A stretch of DNA of 64,000 bases from Pelobates cultripes (GCA_933207985.1 OW240921.1:109236069-109300068); one strand, 5' to 3'; shown: positions 21,103 to 34,249, numbered from the stretch's first letter. The notes: generated from the letters alone by a model not told the origin. Translations and numbers: made by a program.

Positions 21103-24100
21103 GCACTGAAATTGTAAATATTGCTGTGAGTAGCAATTTTCACACACTGCCTAAATACTGGTTGTATTTGCTACCTGCAGCATTGTAATTGTACATATTG
21201 CTGTGAGTAGCACTTTTCACACACTGCCCCAGTGATGTCTGTATTAGCAACCTGCAGCACTGTAATTGTACATATTGCTAAAAGTAGCACTTTTCGTGCA
21301 CTGCCTGATTGATAGCTGGATCTACCACCTGCAGTGATGGCTGTAATTATACATATTGCAGTGGGTAGCACTTTTCATGACTGCCCCGGTGATGGCTGTA
21401 ATTATACATATTGCAGTGGGTAGCACTTTTCATGCCCTGCCCCAGTGATGGCGGTAATTATACATATTGCAGTGGGTAGCACTTTTCATGCCCTGCCCCA
21501 GTGATGGCGGTAATTATACATATTGCAGTGGGTAACACTTTTAACATGCCCTGCCCCGGTGATGGCTGTAATCACACATATTGCAGTGGGTAACACTTTT
21601 AACATGCCCTGCCCCGGTGATGGCTGTAATTATACTTATTGCAGTGGGTAGCACTTTTCATGCACTACCCCGGTGATGGCTGTAATCATACATATTGCAG
21701 TGGGTGATGGCTGTAATTATACATATTGCAGTGGGAAGCACTTTTCATGCCCTGCCCCGGTGATGGCTGTAATTATACATATTGCTGTGGGTAGCACTTT
21801 TCATGCCCTGCCCCGGTGATGGCTGTAATTATACATGGTGCAGTGGGTAGCACTTTTCATGCCCTGCCCCGGTGATGGCTGTAATTATACATAGTGCAGT
21901 GGGTAGCACTTTTCATGCCCTGCCCCGGTGATGGCTGTAATTATACATATTGCAGTGGGTAGCACTTTTCATGCCCTGCCCCGGTGATGGCTGTAATCAT
22001 ACATATTGCAGTGGGTAGCACTTTTAACATGCCCTGCCCCGGTGATGGCTGTAATTATACATATTGCTGTGGGTAGCACTTTTCATGCCCTGCCCCGGTG
22101 ATGGCTGTAATTATACATAGTGCAGTGGGTAGCACTTTTCATGCCCTGCCCCGGTGATGGCTGTAATTATACATAGTGCAGTGGGTAGCACTTTTCATGC
22201 CCTGCCCCGGTGATGGCTGTAATTATACATATTGCAGTGGGTAGCACTTTTCATGCCCTGCCCCGGTGATGGCTGTAATCATACATATTGCAGTGGGTAG
22301 CACTTTTAACATGCCCTGCCCCGGTGATGGCTGTAATTATACATATTGCAGTGGGTAGCACTTTTCATGCCCTGCCCCAGTGATGGCAGTAATTATACAT
22401 ATTGCAGCGGGTAGCACTTTCCATGCCCTGCCCCGGTGATGGCTGTAATCATACATATTGCAGTGGGCAGCACTTTTCATGCCCTGCCCCGGTGATGGCT
22501 GTAATGATACATATTGCAGTGGGTAACACTTTTCATGCCCTGCCCCGGTGATGGCTGTAATTATACATATTGCTGTGGGTAGCACTTTTCATGCCCTGCC
22601 CCGATGATGGCTGTAATTATACATATTGCAGTGGGTAGCACTTTTCATGCCCTGCCCCAGTGATGGCTGTAATTATACATATTGCAGTGGGTAGCACTTT
22701 TCCTGTCCTGCCCCAGTGATGGCTGTAATGATACATATTGCAGTGGGTAGCACTTTTCCTGCCCTGCCCTGGTGATGGCTGTAATTATACATATTGCAGT
22801 GGGTAGCACTTTTCCTGCCCTGCCCCGGTGATGGCTGTAATCATACATATTGCAGTGGGTAGCACTTTTCATGCCCTGCCCCGGTGATGGCTGTAATGAT
22901 ACATATTGCAGTGGGTAACACTTTTCATGCCCTGCCCCGGTGATAGCTGTAATTATACATATTGCTGTGGGTAGCACTTTTCATGCCCTGCCCCGGTGAT
23001 GGCTGTAATTATACATATTGCAGTGGGTAGCACTTTTCATGCCCTGCCCCAGTGATGGCTGTAATTATACATATTGCTGTGGGTAGCACTTTTCATGCCC
23101 TGCCCCGGTGATGGCTGTAATGATACATATTGCAGTGGGTAGCACTTTTCCTGCCCTGCCCTGGTGATGGCTGTAATTATACATATTGCAGTGGGTAGCA
23201 CTTTTCATGCCCTGCCCCGGTGATGGCTGTAATGATACATATTGCAGTGGGTAGCACTTTTCCTGCCCTGCCCCGGTGATGGCTGTAATTATACATATTG
23301 CAGTGGGTAGCACTTTTTATGCCCTGCCCCGGTGATGGCTGTAATGATACATATTGCAGTGGGTAGCACTTTTCTTGCCCTGCCCCGGTGATGGCTGTAA
23401 TTATACATATTGCAGTGGGTAGCACTTTTTATGCCCTGCCCCGGTGATGGCTGTAATGATACATATTGCTGTGAGTAGCACTTTTCCTGCCCTGCCCCAG
23501 TGATGGCTGTAATGATACATATTGCTGTGGGTAGCACTTTTCATGCCCTGCCCCAGTGATGGCTGTAATGATACATATTGCTGTGGGTAGCACTTTTCAT
23601 GCCCTGCCCCAGTGATGGCTGTAATTATACATATTGCTGTGAGTGGCACTTTTCCTGCCCTGCCCCAGTGATGGCTGTAATTATACATATTGCAGTGGGA
23701 AGCACTTTTCATGCCCTGCCCCAGTGATGGCTGTAATCATACATATTGCAGTGGGTAGCACTTTTCATGCCCTGCCCCGGTGATGGCTGTAATTATACAT
23801 ATTGCTGTGAGTAGCACTTTTCCTGCCCTGCCCCAGTGATGGCTGTAATTATACATATTGCAGTGGGAAGCACTTTTCATGCCCTGCCCCAGTGATGGCT
23901 GTAATCATACATATTGCAGTGGGTAGCACTTTTCATGCCCTGCCCCAGTGATGGCTGTAATCATACATATTGCAGTGGGTAGCACTTTTCATGCCCTGCC
24001 CCAGTGATGGCTGTAATCATACATATTGCAGTGGGTAGCACTTTTCATGCCCTGCCCCAGTGATGGCTGTAATCATACATATTGCAGTGGGTAGCACTTT

Positions 24101-24168
24101 TCATGCCCTGCCCCGGTGATGGCTATTATACATATTGCAGTGGGGAGCACTTTTCATGCCCTGCCCAT
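21103..24168. repeat. 56-bp minisatellite, about 50 copies
   Basis: Tandem array whose unit reads TGCAGTGGGTAGCACTTTTC, then ATGCCCTGCCCC, then GGTGATGGCTGTAATTATACATAT. The period is 56 bp. The left edge (21103-21340) has longer, diverged units. Variation is at fixed positions (CCCCGGT/CCCCAGT, AATTAT/AATCAT/AATGAT, GCAGTGGG/GCTGTGGG), and a few units carry an extra AACATGCC block. Minus-strand open frames inside it have no family features and arise because the unit lacks stops. Confidence 0.95.
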
Positions 24169-24667
24169 CACTGTGGATGAACACTATGCAGGATAACATG
24201 TTTGAACCCACAGCCTGCACTCTGCCAGGGGCTATAATGGCAGCTCCCCCATGGGCACCGTGTTCTCACGCGGTGGGACTGGGGAGAGGTTCCCCTCCCT
24301 GAGGAAGTCCCCAGCCCGCACCGTGTGCACACACAGAGGGGGTCACTGGCTATAAGGGTATATTATCCTTCCTGATAACTGCCAATCACACACCACGTTA
24401 CCCTCTCTCCCCCTCAGCAACAAGAAAATTAAAAAAAAAACCAAACAATGACGTCACGCACTCGGTGTCCCGGTAACTCCACCCCTTCCGGTCTGAGGGT
24501 CCCGGTGCTGCAGCTCCAGCGCGATCGCCGCGCTCTCCGTCACTTCCGACCTGCAGACAGGAAGTGACGCCGAGGGACAGGAAGTGACGGCAGAGGAACG
24601 CTGTATCACGTGACACACGTGCTGTCTCTGTGTGCATTTTATGCATTGACTTCTGTGTGTCTGTTAC
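24169..24667 (-). promoter_or_regulatory. candidate PAFAH1B2 promoter island
   Basis: GC-rich, CpG-containing island between two satellite arrays. It contains a TGACGTCA palindrome at 24449-24456, ETS-type sites (CCTTCCGG near 24485, CACTTCCG at 24541, GGAAGTGACG near 24560 and 24580), and two CACGTG boxes near 24608 and 24617. It lies 8.8 kb upstream of the PAFAH1B2 start codon in the correct direction, so it could hold the untranslated first exon. No splice donor could be assigned with confidence. Confidence 0.5.
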
Positions 24668-27600
24668 CAATACAGAATATTAATATTATATATAGACATA
24701 GAGCTCTAATACAGAATATTAATATTATATATAGACATAGAGCTCTAATACAGAATATTATTATATATAGACATACAGCTCTAATACAGAATATTAATAT
24801 TCTATATAGACACAGAGCACTAATACAGAGTATTAATATATAGAGACATAGAGCACTAATACAGAATATTAATATTATATATAGACATAGAGCTCTAATA
24901 CAGAATATTAATATATATAGACATAGAGCACTAATACAGAATATTAATATTCTATATAGACATAGAGCTCTAATACAGAGTATTAATATATATAGACATA
25001 GAGCACTAATACAGAATATTAATATTATATATAGACATAGAGCTCTAATACAGAGTATTAATATATATAGACATAGAGCACTAATACAGAATATTAATAT
25101 TCTATATAGACAGAGCTCTAATACAGAATATTAATATTATATATAGACATAGAGCTCTCATACAGAGTATTAATATTATATATAGACATAAAGCTCTAAT
25201 ACAGAGTATTAATATTATATATAAACATAGAGCTCTAATACAGAATATTAATATTATATATAGACATACAGCACTAATACAGAATATTAATATGATATAT
25301 AGACATAGAGCTCTAATACAGAATATTAATATTATATATAGACATAGAGCTCTAATACAGAATAATAATATATATAGACGTAGAGCACTAATACAGAATA
25401 TTAATATTATATATAGACACAGAGCTCTAATACAGAATATTAATATTATATATAGACATAGTGCACTAATAAAGAATATTAATATTATATATAGACACAG
25501 AGCTCTAATACAGAATATTAATATTATATATAGACATACAGCTCTAATACAGAATATTAATATTATACATAGACATAGAGCTCTAATACAGAATATTAAT
25601 ATTATATATATAGACATAGAGCTCTAATACAGAATATTAATATTATATATATAGACAGAGCTCTAATACAGAATATTTTGTATTATATATAGACATAGAG
25701 CTCTAATACAGAATAATAATATATATAGACATAGAGCTCTAATACAGAATATTAATATTATATATAGACATAGAGCTCTAATACAGAATAATATTTTATA
25801 TATATAGACATACACCACTAATACAGAATATTAATATTATATATAGACATACAGCTCTAATACAGAATATTAATATTATATATATATATAGACATACAGC
25901 TCTAATACAGAATATTAATATTATATATAGACACAGAGCTCTAATACAGAATATTAATATTATATATAGACATAGAGCACTTATACAGAATAATAATATT
26001 ATATATAGACACAGAGCTCTAATACAGAATATTAATATTATATATAGACATAGAGCACTAATACAGAATATTATTATATATAGACATAGAACTCTAATAC
26101 GGAATATTAATATTATATATAGACATAGAGCTCTAATACAGAATAGTAATATTATATATAGACATAGAGCACTTATACAGAATATTAATATTATATATAG
26201 ACACAGAGCTCTAATACAGAATATTAATATTATATATAGACATAGAGCACTAATACAGAATATTAATATTATATATAGACATACAGCTCTAATACAGAAT
26301 TTTATTGTTATATATAGACATACAGCTCTAATACAGAATTTTAATATTATATATATATATAGACATAGAGCTCTAATATAGAATAATAATATATATAGAC
26401 ATAGAGCTCTAATACAGAATAATATTATATATATAGACATACACCACTAATACAGAATATTAATATTATATATATATATATAGACATACAGCTCTAATAC
26501 AGAATATTAATATTATATATAGAGTTCTAATACAGAATATTATTATATATATATACATAGAGCTCTAATACAGACTATTAATATTATATATAGACATACA
26601 GCTCTAATACAGAATATTAATATTATATATAGACATACAGCTCTAATACAGAATATTAATATATATAGACACAGAGCACTAATACAGAATATTAATATTA
26701 TATATAGACATACAGCTCTAATACAGAATATTAATATATATAGACACAGAGCACTAATACAGAATATTAATATTATATATAGACATAGAGCTCTAATAGA
26801 GAATATTAATATTATATATAGACATACAGCACTAATACAGAATATTAATATGATATATAGACATACAGCTGTAATACAGAATACTAATATTATATATAGA
26901 CATAGAGCTCTAATACAGAATATTAATATTATATATAGACAGAGCTCTAATACAGAATATTAATATTATATATATAGACATAGAGCTCTAATACAGAATA
27001 TTAATATTATATATATAGACAGAGCTCTAATACAGAATATTTTGTATTATATATAGACATAGAGCTCTAATACAGAATATTAATATTATATATATAGACA
27101 TAGAGCTCTAATACACAATATCAATATTATATATAGACACAGAGCACTAATACAGAATATTAATATTATATATAGACACAGAGCTCTAATACAGAATATT
27201 AATATTATATATAGACATAGAGCACTAATACAGAATATTAATATATATAGACACATAGCTATAATACAGAATATTAATATTATATATAGACATAGAGCTC
27301 TAATACAGAATAATTATATATATATAGACATAGAGCTCTAATACAGAATATTAATATATATAGACACAGAGCTCTAATACAGAATATTAATATTATATAT
27401 AGACATAGAGCTCTAATACAGAATATTAATATTATATATAGACATAGAGCACTAATACAGAATATTAATATTATATATAGACATAGAGCTCTAATACAGA
27501 GTATTAATATTATACATAGACATAGAGCTCTAATACAGAATATTAATATTATATATATAGACATAGAGCTCTAATACAGAATATTAATATGATATATAGA

Positions 27601-28717
27601 TATAGAGCTCTAATACCGAATATTAATATTCTATATAGACATACAGCTCTAATACAGAATATTAATATTCTATATAGACATAAAGCTCTAATACAGAGTA
27701 TTAATATTATATATAAACATAGAGCTCTAATACAGAATATTAATATTATATATAGACATACAGCACTCATACAGAATATTAATATGATATATAGACATAG
27801 AGCTCTAATACAGAATACTAATATTATATATAGACATAGAGCTCTAATACAGAATATTAATATTATATATATAGACATAGAGCTCTAATACAGAATATTA
27901 ATATTATATATAGACATACAGCTCTAATACAGAATATTAATATTAAATATAGACATAGAGCTCTAATACAGAACATTAATATTATATATAGACATAGAGC
28001 TCTAATACAGAATATTAATATTATATATAGACATAGAGCACTAATACAGAATATTAATATTATATATAGACATAGAGCACTAATACAGAATAATATTATA
28101 TATAGACATAGAGCTCTAATACAGAGTATTAATATATATAGACATAGAGCTCTAATACAGAATATTAATATTATATATATATAGACATAGAGCTCTAATA
28201 CAGAGTATTAATATTATATATAGACATAGAGCTCTAATACAGAATATTAATATTATATATAGACATAGAGCACTAATACAGAATATTAATATATATAGAC
28301 ATAGAGCTCTAATACAGAATATTAATATTATATATAGAGCTCTAATACCGAATATTAATATATATAGACATACAGCTCTAATACAGAATATTAATATTCT
28401 ATATAGACATAAAGCTCTAATACAGAGTATTAATATTATATATAAACATAGAGCTCTAATACAGAATATTAATATTATATATAGACATACAGCACTAATA
28501 CAGAATATTAATATGATATATAGACATAGAGCTCTAATACAGAATATTAATATTATATATAGACATAGAGCTCTAATACAGAATAATAATATTATATATA
28601 GACGTAGAGCACTAATACAGAATATTAATATTATATATAGACACAGAGCTCTAATACAGAATATTAATATTATATATAGACATAGTGCACTAATAAAGAA
28701 TATTAATATTATATATA
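24668..28717. repeat. AT-rich satellite array, units of about 39 bp, about 105 copies
   Basis: The unit reads AGACATAGAGCTCTAATACA then GAATATTAATATTATATAT. Most units are 35-41 bp, with length changes in the TATA tract. Most contain GAGCTC or its variant GAGCAC. Because 39 is a multiple of three and the unit lacks stops in some frames, both strands show long open frames of 13-residue repeats; these are not genes. The array ends abruptly at the assembly gap. Confidence 0.95.
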
Positions 28718-28817
28718 NNNNNNNNNNNNNNNNNNNNNNNNNNNNNNNNNNNNNNNNNNNNNNNNNNNNNNNNNNNNNNNNNNNNNNNNNNNNNNNNNNN
28801 NNNNNNNNNNNNNNNNN
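28718..28817. other. assembly gap, 100 N
   Basis: Exactly 100 N. The round number indicates a gap of unknown size rather than a measured one. The satellite is on the left and a truncated family B MITE is on the right. Confidence 0.99.
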
Positions 28818-28967
28818 CTCTCCGCCCAGTGCTGGAAAAAGGTAAGTTTAAACCCCTTTCCCCCTTCCAGAGCCGGGCGGGAGGGGGTCCCTGAGGGTGG
28901 GGGCACCCTCAGGGCACTATAGTGCCAGGCAAACGAGTGTTTTCCTGGCACTATAGTGGTCCTTTAA
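28818..28967 (-). mobile_element. TTAA MITE, family B, cut by the assembly gap
   Basis: Ends with GTGCCAGGCAAAC...GTTTTCCTGGCACTATAG and GGTCCTTTAA, so it is in reverse orientation. The missing half must lie in the gap. Confidence 0.7.
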
Positions 28968-28994
28968 GTAGGTTATGGAGTTAGCTATAACCTA

Positions 28995-29362
28995 TTAAAG
29001 GACCACTATATCTTGGCACTATAGGGTCATTAGGTCCCCCTCCAGACACTTAGCTTTTTCCAGCGCTGGGCTCCCTCGACGCTGGGGAACTCTCCTCCCT
29101 CTGCTGACATCAGCTCCGCATGCGCGCGCGTTCAAACCGCCCATAGGAAAGCATTACTCAATGATTTCCTATGGACGCTGGCGTCTTCTCACTGTGAAAA
29201 TCCCAGTGAGAATCGCGGAAGCGCATTTAGTGGCTGGATTAACCCTCAGTGAAGCTCTGAAACTGCTATGTTTTGAGCTGCAGAGTTAAAATTAAAGGGA
29301 CCTGGCACCCAGACCACTTTATTGAGCTGAAGTTGTCTGGGTGCCTATAGTGGTTCTATAAG
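28995..29362 (+). mobile_element. TTAA MITE, family B, degenerate
   Basis: Starts TTAAAGGACCACTATATCTT. It retains the CCATAGGAAAGCATT stem (about 29140-29173), the CTCACTGTGAAAATCCCAGTGAG stem and the CACCCAGACCACTT...GTCTGGGTG stem. It ends TAGTGGTTCTATAAG. Several hairpins are eroded. Confidence 0.65.
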
Positions 29363-30691
29363 GTGGTGGTAGGTGCAAATGGACATGACGTAAGAGAGAA
29401 GTCAATCCTTTTATACAGTTGGTTAGCTGGGAACACTTTCCATCAGAAAGCTTACTGAGGCAGCAAGGGTTCAAGGAGAATTATCAAAGTACATTTTTTA
29501 GGCCAAAAAATTAAAAAAAATTAGTTGAGTTGGAGATTGCGTTTCAAATTGGGTTATTCTGGCCTAACTTTCGTAGTTCCCTTTTACACTTTACCGAAGT
29601 TCATCCTGGTTAATGAATAAATGTATGCTGGAATATTCACTAAACGGGAACGGAGGACAATTTGTAAGAGAATTGAAAATTGGCCAAGAGAGCAAAATTA
29701 AAAATGTTGCCAACCATACTATGTTTGTGGCTCAGCTACTTTGGCCTAAAATTAGCAATTTCCCTGGTGGTCATTCTAGTCTTTTCTACATTGCTAGTTA
29801 TCTGTGAGCTCCTGACACATAGCCTAGCCCCCCCAGAGGGTTAATGGGACATGTTGGGGTTCCAATAAGCTGATTTAATGTTCAGGGGTGTCTGTGATGT
29901 CCACATGTTACTATATCACTTTATTACAATGAGATGATACACTGTTGCTATCTCTTTTTCCACCACTAGGTGTCACCCTGAATCTGCCGCAGCCCTAGCT
30001 ACGTCACTGTTGCCATAGCTACCTCTCCGCACAGTTCTAAACAGCTGGTCCTCTTATTCCCCGCAGCATCGCGTCAGCCCAGAGCTCTAAACGCTAGAGT
30101 TCCAACACCACCTGCACTTTTTTAGTAAATCATTCTCAAATGCCGTGATTTCTTCTGTTTGCAGAAAAAGAAGAGATTTGCCTTTACTGTAATAGAAACC
30201 CTTTTAGAATAAGATTTATTAATATTTAAAATACGTTTGTATTTGACTCGGGTGTTTAGCGCTCTGTGGCTGTGTCATCGCGTTGTTGCGCCACAGTCTG
30301 TCATTAGCCGTTGGTATGGCAACATGATTGAGGGGCGTGGTCATGCGAAACCAAGCCCTTTGCTGTTATTCCTTGTGCTATGTGCAGCTACAAATGCCCC
30401 TAGATGCATTGCTTGCAAAGCTTCATGGGAGTTGTAGTTTTACAGCAGCTGTCTCTGTGCAGAGTGTGTTTGCCAGGGGTCACAGAGTAGCACTCTAGTC
30501 CCTGTAGTAGAGCAATTTTGGATAAATAGCAGAGTAGAAGAATTATTTTTTTTTATTTTATTTTTACATTTGCAATTAAAAAAAAAAATAATAATTAAAT
30601 TACAGTTTTCAAAACCACATGTTGGGGTTCCAATAAACTGCTTTAATCTGTCTTGTTTGTAAAAAAATAAAAAAATAAGAGTAATATCCGC
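29363..30691. other. intergenic sequence with a second promoter-like patch
   Basis: 29363-29950 is AT-rich with nothing recognised. 29950-30450 is richer in CpG and has promoter-type motifs: TACGTCA and GTTGCCATAGCTAC near 30000-30022 (RFX X-box-like), GTTGGTATGGCAAC at 30310-30323, and CATGGGAGTTGTAGTT at 30424-30439 (ZNF143-like, reverse). It could be an alternative first exon of PAFAH1B2 or the promoter of an unrecognised non-coding transcript. 30540-30600 is A/T runs. Confidence 0.4.
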
Positions 30692-31155
30692 TTAAAGGAC
30701 CTCTATAGTGCCAGGAAAACATACTCGTTTTCCTGGCACTATAGTGTCCTGAGGATGCCCCCACCCTCAGGGTCCCACTCCCGCCGGGCTGGATGGCGAG
30801 GAAACGGTTAAATCTTACCTTTTTTCCAGCGCCGGGCGGGGAGCTCTCCTCCTCCTCTCCGCTGAATGCGCATGCGCACATTCAATGAAGTGGTTTGGGT
30901 TCATAATGCTTTCCTATGGACGCTGGCGTCTTCTCACTGTGATTTTTCACAGTGAGAAGCACACAAACGCCTCTAGCGGCTGTCAATGAGACAGCCACTA
31001 GAGGCTTTAGAGGCCCGATTAACCCATTTATAAACATAGCAGTTTCTCTGAAACTGTTTATTAAAAAAAAAAAAAAGGGTTAATCCTAGAGGGACCTGTC
31101 ACCCAAACCACTTCATTAAGCTGAAGTGGTCTGGGTGCGTAGAGTGGTCCTTTAA
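30692..31155 (+). mobile_element. TTAA MITE, family B
   Basis: TTAAAGGACCTCTATAGTGC at the left and GTAGAGTGGTCCTTTAA at the right, with the family hairpins (TGCCAGGAAAAC, CTCACTGTG, AACATAGCAGTTTC, AAACCACTTC stems). One arm of the CATAGGAAAGCATT hairpin is missing, so this copy has a small internal deletion near 30880-30900. Confidence 0.72.
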
Positions 31156-31987
31156 TACTACATGATATAAAAAAAAAATAATCAGCTTATGTTATATTAT
31201 CCCACTCCCCCATGTGTTTGTTTATTTTTTTTCTATATGTCGTGTGCGCTTTACATGGCTGTACACTGTGTATATCCCAAACTCCCCTGTCTGGCTTTCT
31301 TGAAAGTGCCTAAGCTGCAGCTGTGCTATTAATGGCTTGTGTGTAATGCTGTGCGCAGCCCAGCTCGTCCATAGGAAAGCATTATGAACCTGTAAAGAGG
31401 TCTGTCAATGACCTGCTCACATCCACAGTAATGATACTTGTTGTCTGCTTGTTCGGCAAAAATGTACGTATTTTTCTTACATTTGATGGGGATCTACGGA
31501 AGGGCAAGCAGAGTGAATCAGCAGAAGATGCATGATGTGTAAGGAAGATAAACCAAAATTGGAGTTGAGCCAAAATTTTATGAAGGCAAATAAAGAGAAT
31601 GTTACAGTAGTCAAGGCAGGAGATAAAGGAATGAAGGAGTTTTTGTGGTGTCTTATGTAACAGAATTATGGTGTCAAATAATAGCAGCTGCAACATTGGG
31701 TGAGAGATTACATTTAAGTGGAGAAACATAGGGCTGAGGGCAGCTAAGAAATAGAGTGATAAACTATGTAGAGAAAAAAGTAATAAAACGTAGACACAAA
31801 ATAGGGACAGAAAAGCTTTTACCGGTCCATAAAGTGGCTGGCGTAAACGTAAGGCCTTGGAGAGGCAAAAATGACAGAGGGTAGACTGGAGGAAGTCGGT
31901 ATCTAGGAGACCAGAAGTACCTCATAGCAGATAAGAGCAAGAGATATGTGGATAGTTCTATACAAAGCCACGTTAATGTAAAAGAAG
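31156..31987. other. intergenic sequence, no gene seen
   Basis: No recognisable coding or RNA gene. An isolated CCATAGGAAAGCATTATGAA near 31370-31389 is a family B arm, so part of 31300-31390 is MITE debris. Confidence 0.4.
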
Positions 31988-32518
31988 TTAAAGGGACACT
32001 ATAGTCACCTGAATAACTTTAGCTAACATGCCCCTGCAGCCTCACTGCTCAATCCTCTGCCATTTAGGAGTTAAATCCCTTTTGTTTATGAACCCTAGTC
32101 ACACCTCCCTGCATGTGACTTGCACAGCCTTCCATAAACACTTCCTGTAAAGAGAGCCCTATTTAGGCTTTCTTTATTGCAAGTTCTGTTTAATTAAGAT
32201 TTTCTTATCCCCTGCTATGTTAATAGCTTGCTAGACCCTGCAAGAGCCTCCTGTATGTGATTAAAGTTCAATTTAGAGATTGAGATACAATTATTTAAGG
32301 TAAATTACATCTGTTTGAAAGTGAAACCAGTTTTTTTTTTCATGCAGGCTCTGTCAATCATAGCCAGGGGAGGTGTGGCTAGGGCTGCATAAACAGAAAC
32401 AAAGTGATTTAACTCCTAAATGACAGTGAATTGAGCAGTGAAATTGCAGGGGAATGATCTATACACTAAAACTGCTTTATTTAGCTAAAGTAATTTAGGT
32501 GACTATAGTGTTCCTTAA
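31988..32518 (+). mobile_element. TTAA MITE, family A
   Basis: TTAAAGGGACACTATAGTCA at the left and GGTGACTATAGTGTTCCTTAA at the right. It is uninterrupted at the internal site that carries family B in two other copies, here reading TTTAGCTAACATG, and so gives the empty-site form. Confidence 0.75.
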
Positions 32519-32749
32519 ATGTAGAATATAAAGGATTCCAACATACAGTTTTTCTATTACCTGTTCAAGTCAACAAAAAGACTCTATTTCCAAATATATT
32601 CTTTAATGAAGTATGTTTAGAACTTATTGGGAAGTATGGAACCTCGACTGGGACCCCTGGGGGATTGGGTGACATCTAAAGGGGCATACTTACCTGAAAA
32701 GGGGGTAAGTCATTAAAAAAAGTGGCTTTTCAGCCTGACTTGAATACAC

Positions 32750-33275
32750 TTAAAGGAACACTATAGGGTCAGGAACACAACCACGTATTCCTGGCCATAT
32801 AGTGTTAAACCCACCATTTAGGTGGTTGCCTCTCTTTGCTCCCTTAAAAGGAATTAAAACTCACTTTATTTCCAGCGCTGCGCAGGTGCCATTACCCCTT
32901 GGTGACATTGTCAGAATTGCCAATTTATAAGCCAATCCAATGCTTTCCCATGGGAAAAGCATTGGATATAATCGGCAAGGGGCGGGGCCAAACACCCTTT
33001 TGGCCAATCAGCACCTCCTCATAGAGATGCATTGAATCAATGTATCTCTAAGAGGAAAATTCAGCTTCCCCATGCAGAGCTTGGAGACTCTGAACGGCAG
33101 TGCTGCTTACTGCGCAGCCCAGGAAGCACCTCCAGTGGCCAATTGGAGGTGTCCCTAGGAGAAATGTGGATGGGTGGGGTGCTCAGTGAAAAGGCAGTGT
33201 TTACATGAAAATGCCTGAAGGCAATGATTATACTCACCAGCTGTAGTTGTTCTGGTGACTATAGTGTCCCTTTAA
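32750..33275 (+). mobile_element. TTAA MITE, family C
   Basis: TTAAAGGAACACTATAGGGT with the GGTCAGGAA terminal hairpin at the left and GGTGACTATAGTGTCCCTTTAA at the right. Non-coding. Confidence 0.75.
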
Positions 33276-34249
33276 AGTCTTCTGGCGATTGCACTGGCCA
33301 TCCCTACTCAGGGCTGCACATGCACAGAGCACTGTTAAAATGCTATGCACATGGGCTAAGTGCTCTCACTGCCTTTTGGCAGTACGAGCATATCTTTTGC
33401 TGTGCTTTATGGGAACGTGGTCTCTAGTACCGCCAGGTGCAGGACACCAGAAGGTGGGAGAGATTCCTCAATTTGGTACTGTCTTGCTGAACCTATGACT
33501 GCTGAAAGACATGAAAGAGTCCTCTTCCTTATTATTATTTTTTTTTAAAACAATTTTGTTTACAATCAATGCAAAAAGAACATTGGTAATTATACAAACA
33601 GGGAATAAATAATACCTTGATTTGTCCCAATCACCACGACAGCATTTTGGGTTAACAAAGCTGCATTATTTCTTGGGAATTTTCTTCCAAGAGTTGATAC
33701 TATTTATGTGAATGACTTTCGAGTTATTTTTAGATGGAAAAAATAAACCTTACAGAAAAGTTCAGTCTCTTGGTCTTTTTCAGAGATGTATTTGAGAAGA
33801 GGGGATTGTGGGTGTTGAACTATACATTCCTATATAGGGCATTAATAACAATACTATTTTTAGTGACAGTGGTATCAACAGTAGCCAACTAAAATAAAAT
33901 GTATGGCTTTTGCAATTGGTTACATCCATATCTCACAACTCATTTGTTCTATGGATGCTGCAACTATATGGTGAAATTCCTCCTATTTTTTTCCATTTAC
34001 TGTTTGTTGTATTTGCAAGAACCAAATAAAAAGATTTAATGATGAGTGGTTTTTAATCATTTGATCATTTTAATTGGACCAATCTGAAAACTGCTTAGAG
34101 ATATGTAGACCCATATAAATAATTATAACCATGGCCCTATAACCAGGCACCTCCAATCCATTTTGTGGCCACCTTCTTATGTTTTATAAAGACTTTACAT
34201 TAGATTAACATGCTAACTGAACTATAACCTGTTTAAACCGCCAAAGGGC
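33276..34249. other. intergenic sequence, no gene seen
   Basis: 33540-33620 looks like the A-rich 3' end of a retroelement read in reverse (T-run, then TTTACAATCAATGC). No gene is recognised. Confidence 0.35.

Noticed and set aside
22337..23712. Several minus-strand open frames of 82-110 codons
   Set aside because: They lie wholly inside the 56-bp minisatellite and repeat the same residues; the unit simply lacks stop codons in those frames.
21103..24168. CRISPR-like regular array
   Set aside because: Units are directly adjacent with no unique spacers, and the genome is a vertebrate.
24610..28845. Long open frames on both strands with 13-residue hydrophobic repeats, resembling membrane or solenoid proteins
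   Set aside because: They are translations of the 39-bp AT-rich satellite. Both strands are open for the same arithmetic reason, and there is no start context or splice structure.
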